The notes: a model not told the origin generated them from the letters alone. A DNA stretch of 36,923 nt from Sphingopyxis sp. UBA6723 (GCF_002454115.1 NZ_DKIH01000004.1:106176-143098); one strand, 5' to 3'; shown: positions 1 to 8,000, counted from the stretch's first letter. Numbers and translations are program-made.

Positions 1-169
1 GATGATCGTCGTGACCCATGAGATCGCCTTCGCACGCGAGGCGGCGGACAGCATCCTGTTCGTCGACAATGGCGTGATCGCCGAGCAGGGACCGGCCGCT
101 GAATTTCTCTCAAACCCGAAAACCGACCGCACTCGCCTTTTCCTCAGCCGGGTCCGCCACCCCATTTGA
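1..169 (+). CDS. ABC transporter ATP-binding protein, C-terminal fragment (amino-acid uptake type)
   Basis: Only the last 55 or so codons lie in the window; the gene begins upstream. The visible part starts MIVVTHEIAFAREAAD, the H-loop (switch histidine in VTHE) and following helix of an ABC ATPase. It continues with LFVDNGVIAEQGPA, the usual end of polar amino-acid (GlnQ/HisP-like) importer ATPases. It would hydrolyse ATP on the cytoplasmic face to power uptake. It ends 15 bp before the cupin gene and runs in the same direction as the cupin and FAD oxidase, so the three probably form the end of one uptake-plus-catabolism operon. The substrate cannot be told from this fragment. Confidence 0.85.
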   Translation, partial: MIVVTHEIAFAREAADSILFVDNGVIAEQGPAAEFLSNPKTDRTRLFLSRVRHPI

Positions 170-184
170 TCAAAGGAGCCGCAA

Positions 185-553
185 ATGACCGCTGATCCGA
201 TCAGCCTATTCCGCTCTCACGAACTTCTCTCCATCGGTGCAATTGCACCTGTCGCTGCGCCGCTGGGCGAACCGGTTTCGCAGGTGCGTTCAGTCGCGAT
301 GCCGGGGGTTGGCGCAAGCCGCCATGGCGTTTGGCATTGCACTCCTGGGGTCTGGCGCCGACAGGTCGTCGAGGCCGAGTTCTGCCATTTCCTTGCCGGC
401 GAAGCGATCTTCCGGCCCGACGATGGCGAGCCTTTGCACATCACCGGCGGCGACACTGTTTATTTTCCGCCGCGTACCGGCGGAACCTGGGAAATCCTGC
501 GCGATAGCGAAAAGATCTTCATTGTCTTTGACGAGGTCGGAGCAGCCCGATGA
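185..553 (+). CDS. Small cupin-domain protein
   Basis: This 122-residue single-domain protein resembles the cupin_3 (EutQ / ureidoglycine-aminohydrolase-like) group. The second half carries the cupin core: VEAEFCHFLAGEAIF, then a glycine turn in ITGGDTVYFPPRTGGTWEI. The classical two-histidine metal motif is poorly kept in what I can see, so catalysis is uncertain; such proteins often bind small ligands. The start is supported by AAAGGAG eight bases upstream. The stop overlaps the start of the FAD oxidoreductase by ATGA, which implies translational coupling. Cupins of this type often accompany amine and amino-acid oxidases. The exact function is not known. Confidence 0.85.
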   Translation: MTADPISLFRSHELLSIGAIAPVAAPLGEPVSQVRSVAMPGVGASRHGVWHCTPGVWRRQVVEAEFCHFLAGEAIFRPDDGEPLHITGGDTVYFPPRTGGTWEILRDSEKIFIVFDEVGAAR

Positions 554-1944
554 GCGCAACCGTTTCACCCGCCGATATCGGCAGCTATTGGCTCGCGAGC
601 TGTAACGACGATCTGACGCCGCGACCTGCCGTTTCTGGCGACGATACGGTCGACGTTGCGATCATGGGCGGCGGTTTCTCCAGTCTGTGGACCGCCTATT
701 ATCTGCTGCGAGACAACCCGGACCTGTCGATCGCAATCGTCGAGCGTCAGTTTTGCGGTTTTGGCGCGTCGGGGCGCAATGGCGGTTGGTGTTCACCGCG
801 CTTTCCGATCAACCCCGCGGCATTGACCCGCCGTTTTGGCGCCGCGACCGCCCGCGCGATGCTGGTCGCACAGCAGGCGATGATCGACGAGGTCGGCCGG
901 ATTTGCGAACAGGAAGGCATTGATGCCCAGTTCAATCGGGTCGGGGTGCTGACGCTTGCCCGCAGCGCAGAGCAACTGCCCTCGATCCGACAGTCCTATA
1001 ATGCGTATTGTAAACTGGGGATGGCCGATGCTTGCGAGCTACTTGATGCCGGACAGGCGCAGGCAGCGGTACATGCAACCGACGTCCATGGCGCGCTGCG
1101 CCTTCGCGCCGGCGCGACCATCCATCCCGGCCGCCTTGTGCGCGGCCTCGCGCGCGCGCTCGAACGGCGCGGCGTCCGCATTTACGAGCGCAGCGAGGTA
1201 CTGCAAACGGTCGAGGGTGCGGCGCCCGCGCTGGTCACTGCGGGCGGCACCATTCGCGCCCGGCGCGCGGTGCTGCTGGCGGGCGAAGCCTATATGACTG
1301 CGCAGCCCGGCTATCGCCGCCGGCTGATCCCGATGGCCTCGACGATCATGCTCACCGCGCCGCTAACCGCCGCGCAATGGGAGAGTGTCGGCTGGCGCGG
1401 CGGCGAGTGCCTGTCCTCCTACGTCCACACCACCAATTACCTGACCCGTACTGCCGACGGGCGCATACTGTTCGGCAGTCGCGGCGCGCCGTATCAATAT
1501 GGATCGGACATGGACGAGGCCGCGCTGCGCGAAAATGCGAATTTCGACTGGATCCGCGACCGGCTCACCGAATGGTGGCCCGCGCTGGACGGGATTGAAT
1601 TCACGCACCAATGGGCGGGCTATCTCGGTATCCCGCGCGACTGGCTGCCCACCGTCCATTTCGACCCCGTCCAGCGCATAGGTCACAGCTATGGCTATAC
1701 CGGCCACGGCGTCATCACCAGCGCGATCTGCGCGCGGGCGCTCGCGGGGCTGGTGAACGGACGTGCACCCGATCCGCACGTGCCCTATGTCCGCGAACAA
1801 GCGCCGAACTGGGAGGTCGAACCGCTGCGCTGGGCCGGCATCCGCTATGTCCAGAACGCCTATCTGCGGATGGACGTGGCCGAAGCGGCCGGGCGGCGGC
1901 CGCCGCTCGACGCGAACCTCGCCAAGTATCTGGGCGAACCCTAG
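550..1944 (+). CDS. FAD-dependent amine/amino-acid oxidoreductase (DAO family, PuuB-like)
   Basis: A 464-residue DAO-superfamily flavoenzyme. The N-terminal Rossmann motif is at residues 36-46 (VAIMGGGFSS; the third glycine is serine), the ribose-binding Glu is near residue 65 (IVERQFCGFG), and the FAD-contacting GASGRNGG is at 72-79. The C-terminal half has GYTGHGV, typical of the second FAD-binding segment. Length and architecture match gamma-glutamylputrescine oxidase and related deaminating oxidases, which oxidise an amine to an imine with O2. It follows the cupin by a 4-base overlap and lies downstream of an amino-acid-type ABC ATPase, so a nitrogenous substrate is likely imported and oxidised. 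The substrate is inference; D-amino acids and polyamine conjugates are both possible. Confidence 0.9.
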   Translation: MSATVSPADIGSYWLASCNDDLTPRPAVSGDDTVDVAIMGGGFSSLWTAYYLLRDNPDLSIAIVERQFCGFGASGRNGGWCSPRFPINPAALTRRFGAATARAMLVAQQAMIDEVGRICEQEGIDAQFNRVGVLTLARSAEQLPSIRQSYNAYCKLGMADACELLDAGQAQAAVHATDVHGALRLRAGATIHPGRLVRGLARALERRGVRIYERSEVLQTVEGAAPALVTAGGTIRARRAVLLAGEAYMTAQPGYRRRLIPMASTIMLTAPLTAAQWESVGWRGGECLSSYVHTTNYLTRTADGRILFGSRGAPYQYGSDMDEAALRENANFDWIRDRLTEWWPALDGIEFTHQWAGYLGIPRDWLPTVHFDPVQRIGHSYGYTGHGVITSAICARALAGLVNGRAPDPHVPYVREQAPNWEVEPLRWAGIRYVQNAYLRMDVAEAAGRRPPLDANLAKYLGEP

Positions 1945-1951
1945 CGGCCCG

Positions 1952-4033
1952 TCACTTCGCCATGGCCGCCAGCGCCGCTTCGAGACCGGGGACGAACTGC
2001 GCCCCTGCCTTCAATTCGACGCGTGACCCGACCAGATCGTCGCCATAAGGTTCGGCCGATCCGCCAAGGCATTTCGACAGGAAATGCTCGGCGATTGCGG
2101 CGAACGAGATGTTGGTGCCATCCTTCGCATAGACATGTCCTTCGTCGGGATAGAAGGCATAGGTCACCGGCTTGCCGCGCGCCTTCAACGCCTCGACGAT
2201 CTCTTCCGACTGGCTGGGGAAGACGCGCGGATCGTTGGCGCCATTGGTAACGAGCAGCGGCTTTGAGATCGCATCGACGCGCGCGATCGGTGAGCGACGC
2301 ATCAGGTCCGCCGCACCCTCTGGCGTTGCCGGGTCGCCGACGCGGTTGACGAACTGCGGACGTTGCCACGTCCACCAGTCGGGCATGGCGGCGACTTGTC
2401 GCACCAGATTGCTGGGACCGGCCAGGTCAACGCCGCATTGAAAGGTATCGGGGGTAAAACTTAGCCCGACGAGCGTCGAATAGCCGCCGTAGGACAGCCC
2501 CATCACCGCGACGCGATCCTTCGCCGTTATCCCTTTGTCGATCGCCCACTGCACCCCGTCGAGCAGGTCGTCGTGCATCGTCTCCGACCATTTCCTGTCG
2601 CCCTTCACCATGAAGTCGCTGCCGAAACCCCCCGACGCACGAAAATTCACCGACAGCACCGCATAGCCGCGGTCGGCGAGCCAGGCGTGCTGCGGGTCGA
2701 ACGCCAGATCGTCGCGCAGCCAGGGACCGCCGTGAACGAGCAACACCATCGGAACGGGCGTCACCGGCATCCCGTCGGCGCCGCGTTTGGCGTTGGTCGG
2801 AAGCGTCAGGTAGCTGGGCAGAGTCAGGCCATCGCGCGAAGCGATCGTGACCGGGATGCGGCGGGCCAGCGCCTGTTTGTCGAGGTCGGGCCGCGTCGAC
2901 AGCAACGGCACGAGCGTCCGGTCGTTGCGGTTCCACCAGCTATAGCGATCGGGGCGGTTCGGCACCGTTTCGAGGATCAGCCAGCGCGCGTTGTCGGCGG
3001 TCTGATCGACAATCCTGAACGGCCCGGCCGCCGCTGCTTCAAGCGCCAAAAACTCGGCACGCACGCCCTCCGATCGCACCGTCCATTCGCTGACCAGCGG
3101 GTCTTCGCGCGTCGCGAGCAGCGTGCCGCTGGCTTCGTCGAACAGCGGATCGACGATATCGGCACGTCCCGATGCCGCGAGCAAGACTTGCCTGCCCGTG
3201 GCGAGATCGACCGAGACGAGGTTCGCCTTGTCGCTGGTCCGGCTGTCGAACATCAACAGCTTGCCCTTGCTATCGAGGCTCAAAATTCTGGAATTGCGTA
3301 GCGAGGCGAGCGGGATCGTCATTAACTCGCTTGGCCCAGCGGGGTCAAGACGGAGATAGGTCGAAGAGCCGTCGACATTGCCACGAACGACCAGCCGGAT
3401 ATTGAAATCGGGATCGGCGACGACGTCGATATAGTTTCTCTCGTTGCGGAACACCTCGGTCCGCTGCCCCGTCGCGAGGTCGATCCGGTAGATGTCGCGA
3501 TAGCGGCGGTCGCGAATGTTCATGCCAACCAGGATTTCGCCCGGGCGGCGCTTTGAAAGCTTCACGATCTTCGTCTGCACGGCCGGATCGGCGGTCATGT
3601 TGGTGACCGTGCGCTTTTGAAGGTTCGCGACCCAGAGCTGGCTATGCTCCTCGCCGCCGACATCCTTGAGCACCACGATGTACCGCCCGTCGGGGCTCCA
3701 CTGGAAACTGTCGGGCGGCCTGGTATCAAAACGGGTGACGGGGGTTGCCGACTTGGGATCGTCGAGCGGCGCGACCCAGACGTTCAGGACGCCATTCAGC
3801 GGGTGGAGAAAAGCAAGCTGTCTCCCGTCAGGACTGATCTGCAGTTCGGAATAGGCAAGCGAGGCAAATAGAGCGTCGCGCGGGACGAGCGCGGCCGTCT
3901 GCGTCGGCCCCGGTTCGGCGCCGACGACCGGCACAGAGCTGAGCATGATCCCTGCGCCAAGCATCGCGGTCGTCAACAGCGTCGCCTGACTGGCCCAGCC
4001 TCGTCGTTCCTGCCGCAAAATGTTGAAACCCAT
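1952..4033 (-). CDS. Secreted S9-family peptidase (dipeptidyl/acylaminoacyl peptidase type)
   Basis: A 693-residue prolyl-oligopeptidase-superfamily serine peptidase. An N-terminal signal sequence (hydrophobic run ending near VVGAEPGPTQTAAL) directs it to the periplasm. Residues of roughly 60-400 form a beta-propeller with WSPDGRYIVV-type repeats, and the C-terminal third is the alpha/beta hydrolase. The catalytic triad is visible: Ser514 in GLSYGGYS, Asp601 in NGANDPRV and His633 in DEGHVYA. I chose the ATG at 4033 because GAGGGAG lies just upstream; a TTG five codons earlier is less likely. It is convergent with the FAD oxidase and divergent from the LysR gene. It probably trims peptides in the cell envelope; specificity is not predictable. 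Confidence 0.92.
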   Translation of the reverse strand: MGFNILRQERRGWASQATLLTTAMLGAGIMLSSVPVVGAEPGPTQTAALVPRDALFASLAYSELQISPDGRQLAFLHPLNGVLNVWVAPLDDPKSATPVTRFDTRPPDSFQWSPDGRYIVVLKDVGGEEHSQLWVANLQKRTVTNMTADPAVQTKIVKLSKRRPGEILVGMNIRDRRYRDIYRIDLATGQRTEVFRNERNYIDVVADPDFNIRLVVRGNVDGSSTYLRLDPAGPSELMTIPLASLRNSRILSLDSKGKLLMFDSRTSDKANLVSVDLATGRQVLLAASGRADIVDPLFDEASGTLLATREDPLVSEWTVRSEGVRAEFLALEAAAAGPFRIVDQTADNARWLILETVPNRPDRYSWWNRNDRTLVPLLSTRPDLDKQALARRIPVTIASRDGLTLPSYLTLPTNAKRGADGMPVTPVPMVLLVHGGPWLRDDLAFDPQHAWLADRGYAVLSVNFRASGGFGSDFMVKGDRKWSETMHDDLLDGVQWAIDKGITAKDRVAVMGLSYGGYSTLVGLSFTPDTFQCGVDLAGPSNLVRQVAAMPDWWTWQRPQFVNRVGDPATPEGAADLMRRSPIARVDAISKPLLVTNGANDPRVFPSQSEEIVEALKARGKPVTYAFYPDEGHVYAKDGTNISFAAIAEHFLSKCLGGSAEPYGDDLVGSRVELKAGAQFVPGLEAALAAMAK

Positions 4034-4139
4034 TGCTTGCTCCCTCAATCAGCGTGTCTTCTAAGCCAACGCCCGCCAATGCAAGTCGCAGCGCTGTCAA
4101 CAACCTGCCAATTGGGCGAACGCAGCTCCAATGCGCAAT

Positions 4140-4153
4140 ATGGATCAATCCAT
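4140..4153. promoter_or_regulatory. Perfect palindrome ATGGAT-CA-ATCCAT, candidate LysR-type operator
   Basis: A 14-bp perfect inverted repeat lies in the 191-bp gap between the divergent S9 peptidase and LysR genes, 71 bp before the LysR start. Dyads in such divergent gaps are the usual binding sites of LysR-type regulators. The assignment rests only on position and symmetry. Confidence 0.4.
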
Positions 4154-4224
4154 GCTGATCAGGAGGGGTAGGCACAGCGTGTCCCGGAGTTAAAAGCTCC
4201 AAGCGGCCGAAGGAACATAAGCAA

Positions 4225-5124
4225 ATGGAACTGGCGTGGCTTGAGGATTTCGGCGCCCTGATACTCGCGGGGAATTTCTCGCGCGCAGCCGCGGCACGCT
4301 GCGTTACCCAGCCGGCCTTCAGCCGCCGCATTCGCGCGCTCGAAGAATGGCTCGGCGCCGAACTTGTCGACCGCAGCACGCACCAGATGGTGCTGACGTC
4401 GGCGGGAAAACGCTTCGCCAGTATCGCAGAAACGGTTCTGCGCGACATTGAGCATGGTCGGCGCGAGGTGCAGGAAATTGCCGGCACTTCGGCGTCGATG
4501 GTCAAAATTCTCGTTACGCACGCGTTGGCGCTGAGCTTCTTTCCACAATGGCTTGCGGCACTTCAGACAAAGACCGACACCGAGATTCCGATCCAGCTCA
4601 CCGCTGACAATATGGGGACGTCCGAACAGATGATGTTGAGCGGAAAAGCACAGTTTTGTCTGTGCTATTTCCATCCCGACGCTCCCTCGGTTCTCGACGG
4701 CGCAGGTTTCCAGTCGATTTCGCTTAGGTCAGATGCGCTGGTACCAGTCAGCGCTCCACGAGGAACCGACAGGGCTCCCCTGCACGCGCTGACGGATGAC
4801 GCCACTCATCCGGTTAATATGTTAGCCTATGGCGCTGAATCAGGGATGGATCGCATCGTTTCGGCGATGCTGGATGCAACAGCGACGCGCGGGCGTTTTA
4901 CGACGGTATTCACATCGCACACGCTGATCCTTGCGCGCATGGCAAAGGACGCAAAAGGACTGGCTTGGTTGCCGCTGAGCATCGTCGCTGATGATCTGCA
5001 ACAGGGTGCGCTGGTGCGGGCGGGCGATGCACACTGGGACATTCCGGTCGATGTCAGGCTGTATCGGCCGCGCGGACGACAATCCCCATCCGCCGAGATA
5101 TTCTGGAGTCTGGCCAAGGCGTAG
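4225..5124 (+). CDS. LysR-family transcriptional regulator (HypT/YjiE-like subgroup)
   Basis: 299 residues. Residues 1-65 form the winged helix-turn-helix, with the characteristic FSRAAAARCVTQPAFSRRI and LVDRSTHQMVLTSAGKRF. The rest is the periplasmic-binding-protein-like effector domain. The N-terminal sequence resembles the HypT/YjiE branch, but the redox residues needed for hypochlorite sensing cannot be assigned here, so the signal is unknown. The start is supported by AAGGAA nine bases upstream. It is divergent from the S9 peptidase and co-directional with the HAD / PLP-enzyme / RidA genes 215 bp downstream. Either or both could be its targets, and autoregulation through the upstream dyad is likely. 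Confidence 0.93.
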   Translation: MELAWLEDFGALILAGNFSRAAAARCVTQPAFSRRIRALEEWLGAELVDRSTHQMVLTSAGKRFASIAETVLRDIEHGRREVQEIAGTSASMVKILVTHALALSFFPQWLAALQTKTDTEIPIQLTADNMGTSEQMMLSGKAQFCLCYFHPDAPSVLDGAGFQSISLRSDALVPVSAPRGTDRAPLHALTDDATHPVNMLAYGAESGMDRIVSAMLDATATRGRFTTVFTSHTLILARMAKDAKGLAWLPLSIVADDLQQGALVRAGDAHWDIPVDVRLYRPRGRQSPSAEIFWSLAKA

Positions 5125-5250
5125 GGAAGCGAGGCGGGTGCATGGGACACCGCGATCGCCCAGGCGGATTTTTGACCGCCATGTTCATACGGGGCGGCAT
5201 GAAACCATCAGCAACGGGCATTTGCCGACCGAAGCGTGCGATTGCTAATC

Positions 5251-5303
5251 GCTTCTCGCCGGACAGCAGCATCGCTGCCGTCCGAGAAGCCGCTTGGCGG
5301 CAG
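5251..5303 (+). promoter_or_regulatory. Structured leader before the HAD-PLP enzyme-RidA operon
   Basis: A strong imperfect hairpin is formed by GCTTCTC/GAGAAGC (outer, 7 bp), GGAC/GTCC (4 bp) and GCAGC/GCTGC (5 bp) around an ATC loop. CTGCCG inside its 3' arm can pair instead with CGGCAG at 5298-5303, so two exclusive folds are possible. It lies 37 bases before the HAD start. A weak promoter (TTGCCG at 5222, TAATC-like box near 5246) would start transcription at about the hairpin. The rest of the 215-bp gap after lysR shows nothing else I can name. Confidence 0.35.
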
Positions 5304-5339
5304 TTCTTGGCCGTAGTTGCTAAATTGGGATCTAGATCG

Positions 5340-5972
5340 ATGAAACAAATAGCTCCCGTCGAAGCCGTGGTCTTCGATCTTCTGACGGCCCTTCTCGATT
5401 CATGGTCGGTCTGGAACCGTGCGGCGGGGTCCGAAGCCGACGGCCTGCGCTGGCGCCGCGATTATCTCCAGTTGACTTATGGCTGCGGCGCCTATCGCCC
5501 CTACGAAGACCTTGTCCAGGAGGCAGCCGTCAAAGCTGGTGTGGTTGCATCGGCCGCCGCCGCGTTGGTTGCGGACTGGCATATGCTCCGGCCCTGGCCA
5601 GAGGCACCCCGGGTGCTCGCCGAGGTCGCGGCGCGCGACATCCCGCTCGGTGTGATAACCAATTGTTCGGCAGATCTAGGGCGTCAGGCGGCAGAACGGG
5701 TTGGAGTGCCCTTTTCAGTTGTGCTGACCTCCGAAGAAACGGGATATTACAAGCCACGCCCCGAAGCATATCGTGCGGTCCTCGACCGGCTCGGCACCGA
5801 TCCCGCGCGGACGCTCTTCGTGGCTGGCTCGCCGGCGGATATTCCGGGCGCGGCTGGCGTCGGCATGCCGGTTTTCTGGCACAACCGGGCCGGACTGCCA
5901 TTTATCGCTGACGCGGCGCGGCCGTTCCTGATTGCCGACACGCTCGATCCGCTCCGGGAGTTAATCGTATGA
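5340..5972 (+). CDS. HAD-superfamily hydrolase, haloacid-dehalogenase type II-like
   Basis: 210 residues. HAD motif I is VVFDLLTALLD with nucleophile Asp13; the +2 residue is Leu15, not the acid that phosphatases need. Motif II is VITNCS (Thr108-Asn109), the motif III lysine is Lys138 in YYKPRPEAY, and motif IV is AGSPADIPGA with Asp167. The layout FVAGSPADIPGA...PVFWHNR is close to L-2-haloacid dehalogenases, although motif I departs from their DxYGTLxD form. I start at ATG 5340 because homology begins there; the open frame extends 66 codons further upstream without a recognisable domain. It overlaps the next gene by ATGA. The substrate is unknown; it presumably processes a product or analogue made by the neighbouring PLP enzyme. 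Confidence 0.85.
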   Translation: MKQIAPVEAVVFDLLTALLDSWSVWNRAAGSEADGLRWRRDYLQLTYGCGAYRPYEDLVQEAAVKAGVVASAAAALVADWHMLRPWPEAPRVLAEVAARDIPLGVITNCSADLGRQAAERVGVPFSVVLTSEETGYYKPRPEAYRAVLDRLGTDPARTLFVAGSPADIPGAAGVGMPVFWHNRAGLPFIADAARPFLIADTLDPLRELIV

Positions 5973-7120
5973 GTGCGACCACCAGGTTTGCGGGACTGAA
6001 CACCCCGCGCCTGATTCTCGACGCCGACCGGCTGGAACGCAACGCCGCGCGCATGCGCGCCCGCTGCGACGCGCTTGGCGTCATGCTGCGCCCGCACCTC
6101 AAGACCGCCAAGTCGACCGACGTCGCCTTGGTCGCGGCGAACGGCGAGCGCGGGCCGATTACAGTGTCAACGCTGGCCGAGGCCGAATATTTCGCGGCGG
6201 CGGGCTGGCGATATATCCTTTACACGACTACGATCGCACCCGCAAAACTGGCGCGCGCCCACCATATCCAGCGCGAGCATGGCGCGCGGCTTTTGCTGGT
6301 CCTCGACGACCGGCAGACCGCCGCGGCCTTGGGACAAGCCGCGGCAGCGCTCGGCGCGCGCTTCGGCGTCCTGATCGAGGTCGATTGCGGCGAACATCGC
6401 AGCGGCACTGAACCCGCGTCGGAAGAGCTTGTCGCGATCGCCGACGTGATCGACGCCTCTTCGCCGTATCTCGAACTGATGGGCGTGATGACTCACGCCG
6501 GGCATAGCTACGCATTCGACGACCCGGCGCCGATCCGGGCGCTCGCTGAAGTCGAACGACATGCCGCAGTCGCATCGGCCGAATTGCTCCGCACGCGCGG
6601 CTACCCCTGCCCCATCGTCAGCGTCGGATCGACCCCGACGCTGGCTTTCGCCGAGCAATTGCGCGGTGTCACCGAAGTGCGGGCGGGCATTTACCTGTTC
6701 TGCGACCTGTCGCAATTGTCGCGGGGCGTCTGCGCGCCGGAGGATATTGCCGTTTCAGTGTTGGCGACCGTCATCGGTCACCAGCGTCGCGGCGCCGTCC
6801 CCAGCCTGATCCTCGACGCGGGCGCACTCGCGCTATCCAAGGATGTCGGGGCCAACCGTTTCATGCCGAACGCCGGATATGGCTTGGTTTGCGATGCCGC
6901 GACGCTTGAGCCGCTGGGGTCGCTGACGGTCGTGACCGTGCATCAGGAACATGGCGGCGTTCCCGTGCCCGACGAAAGCTGGTTCGAACGCCTCCCGATC
7001 GGCAGCGTCGTCCGCATCCTGCCCAATCACGCCTGCCTGACCTGTGCGGCCTACACGTCCTACGATGTGCTGCGCGGCGGGGAAATCACCGAGGAATGGC
7101 CGCGAACGGGCGGCTGGTGA
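5969..7120 (+). CDS. DSD1/D-threonine aldolase-family PLP enzyme (alanine-racemase fold)
   Basis: 383 residues. The N-terminal alanine-racemase-like barrel carries RPHLKTAKS (Lys45 is the likely PLP Schiff-base lysine). LIEVDCGEHRSG and SVGSTPT follow as family phosphate/cofactor motifs. The C-terminal domain ends with PNHACLTC, whose His354 and Cys356 match the divalent-metal ligands of D-threonine aldolase and eukaryotic-type D-serine dehydratase. Members either cleave D-3-hydroxy-amino acids to glycine plus an aldehyde or dehydrate D-serine/D-threonine. The downstream RidA gene favours the dehydratase reaction, since that releases an enamine. It is translationally coupled to the HAD gene. 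Family assignment is firm; the exact substrate is inference. Confidence 0.93.
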   Translation: MSATTRFAGLNTPRLILDADRLERNAARMRARCDALGVMLRPHLKTAKSTDVALVAANGERGPITVSTLAEAEYFAAAGWRYILYTTTIAPAKLARAHHIQREHGARLLLVLDDRQTAAALGQAAAALGARFGVLIEVDCGEHRSGTEPASEELVAIADVIDASSPYLELMGVMTHAGHSYAFDDPAPIRALAEVERHAAVASAELLRTRGYPCPIVSVGSTPTLAFAEQLRGVTEVRAGIYLFCDLSQLSRGVCAPEDIAVSVLATVIGHQRRGAVPSLILDAGALALSKDVGANRFMPNAGYGLVCDAATLEPLGSLTVVTVHQEHGGVPVPDESWFERLPIGSVVRILPNHACLTCAAYTSYDVLRGGEITEEWPRTGGW

Positions 7121-7138
7121 ACGCAATGGGAGATCGAG

Positions 7139-7540
7139 ATGAAACATCATAAGATGACGGAGATACGGTGCGCGGCGGTACCGCCGCCCGGCGGGCATTA
7201 TGCCCAGGCGATATTGCACCGCGACACCCTTTATGTTTCGGGTCAGCTCGGCGTGACCGGAGAGACGCAAGACCCCGAAAGCCGATCGATCGCCGATCAG
7301 GTCGGCTTCGCGCTTGACAATATCGAAGCGATCGCGAGCGTCGTGGGTGCCTCGCTCGACGACGTCGTCCGATGCACGATCTATGTGACCGACGTCGCGC
7401 ATTGGAGCGAAGTCAATCGGGCTTACGCCGCTTTCTTCGACACGCACCGACCCGCCCGATCGATTGTGCCATGTGGCTCGTTGCATTTCGGCGCGCTGGT
7501 GGAGATCGAGGCTGTCGTGGCGGTGGGTCTCGAACATTGA
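7139..7540 (+). CDS. RidA-family (YjgF/UK114) enamine/imine deaminase
   Basis: A 133-residue small RidA-type protein that would form trimers in the cytosol. The family ending HRPARSIVPCGSLHFGALVEIEAVV is present. Arg107 is the carboxylate-binding arginine that marks deaminating RidA proteins, and the acidic pair Glu122/Glu124 follows. Known members hydrolyse 2-aminoacrylate and related imines to 2-keto acids plus ammonia. It starts 18 bp after the PLP enzyme, with a GGGAGATCGAG stretch as a plausible ribosome site. Its likely job is to detoxify the intermediate released by that enzyme. It appears to be the last gene of the operon. Confidence 0.93.
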   Translation: MKHHKMTEIRCAAVPPPGGHYAQAILHRDTLYVSGQLGVTGETQDPESRSIADQVGFALDNIEAIASVVGASLDDVVRCTIYVTDVAHWSEVNRAYAAFFDTHRPARSIVPCGSLHFGALVEIEAVVAVGLEH

Positions 7541-7797
7541 GGGGAGGCGAGCCGAACGCCAATTAGCGAGGCGCGGACCGACCACTATCCGTGAATCAAC
7601 CGAATGGCCGCTTTCGGGCGCGTGCTAATCAAGGCGGGAACGGCAGGGATTGGGCGCAAAGCTGACATATCTTACCGGCGCTTATATTTCCGGGAGACAA
7701 TCATTTATCAAAAATCAGCGTTACCCCCTAAAATCCGCTACAAAATATGGGGCAGCATGATTAAAAATGTAACATTTTCAATTTTTTAGGTAGGAAA
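7541..7797. other. Gene-free AT-rich gap with a small hairpin
   Basis: This 257-bp gap becomes strongly AT-rich from about 7660, in contrast with its GC-rich surroundings. A 61-codon open frame inside (7604-7789) has no recognisable domain, and I do not call it a gene. AAAATG-TAA-CATTTT at 7764-7778 followed by a T-run could act as a weak terminator for the RidA operon, or, read the other way, for the tRNA. Confidence 0.5.
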
Positions 7798-7873
7798 TGG
7801 TGGAGCCTAGCGGGATCGAACCGCTGACCTCCTGCATGCCATGCAGGCGCTCTCCCAGCTGAGCTAAGGCCCC
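7798..7873 (-). tRNA. tRNA-Ala (anticodon GGC), CCA encoded
   Basis: A complete cloverleaf of 76 nt including the templated CCA. The acceptor GGGGCCT pairs with AGGCTCC and contains the G3:U70 wobble that identifies alanine tRNAs. The anticodon loop ATGGCAT reads GGC. The T-arm GGTTCGATCC is intact. Confidence 0.97.
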
Positions 7874-7952
7874 ACATCTTCATCCGATCACTCTCACCGT
7901 AGCGGTTGCTGCGATCGGGTTGCCGCCTTTAACAGTGCGGGCGGGCGATGCA

Positions 7953-7990
7953 AGGGGCCAAATGCATCGGACGATACCTTTTTGGCCCCT
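7953..7990 (-). terminator. Hairpin AGGGGCCAAA/TTTGGCCCCT downstream of the FYDLN gene
   Basis: A 10-bp perfect stem with a loop of about 18 nt lies just past the stop of the minus-strand FYDLN gene. There is no clean T-run on its 3' side, so it may be a weak or Rho-assisted terminator or an mRNA 3'-end stabiliser. Confidence 0.45.
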
Positions 7991-8000
7991 GAAACAAAAA

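Noticed and set aside
5142..5339. N-terminal extension of the HAD protein
   Set aside because: It has no homology to HAD proteins, would read through the leader hairpin, and the HAD fold begins at the later ATG.
7604..7789. 61-codon open frame in the AT-rich gap
   Set aside because: No ribosome site, no domain, and composition unlike neighbouring genes.
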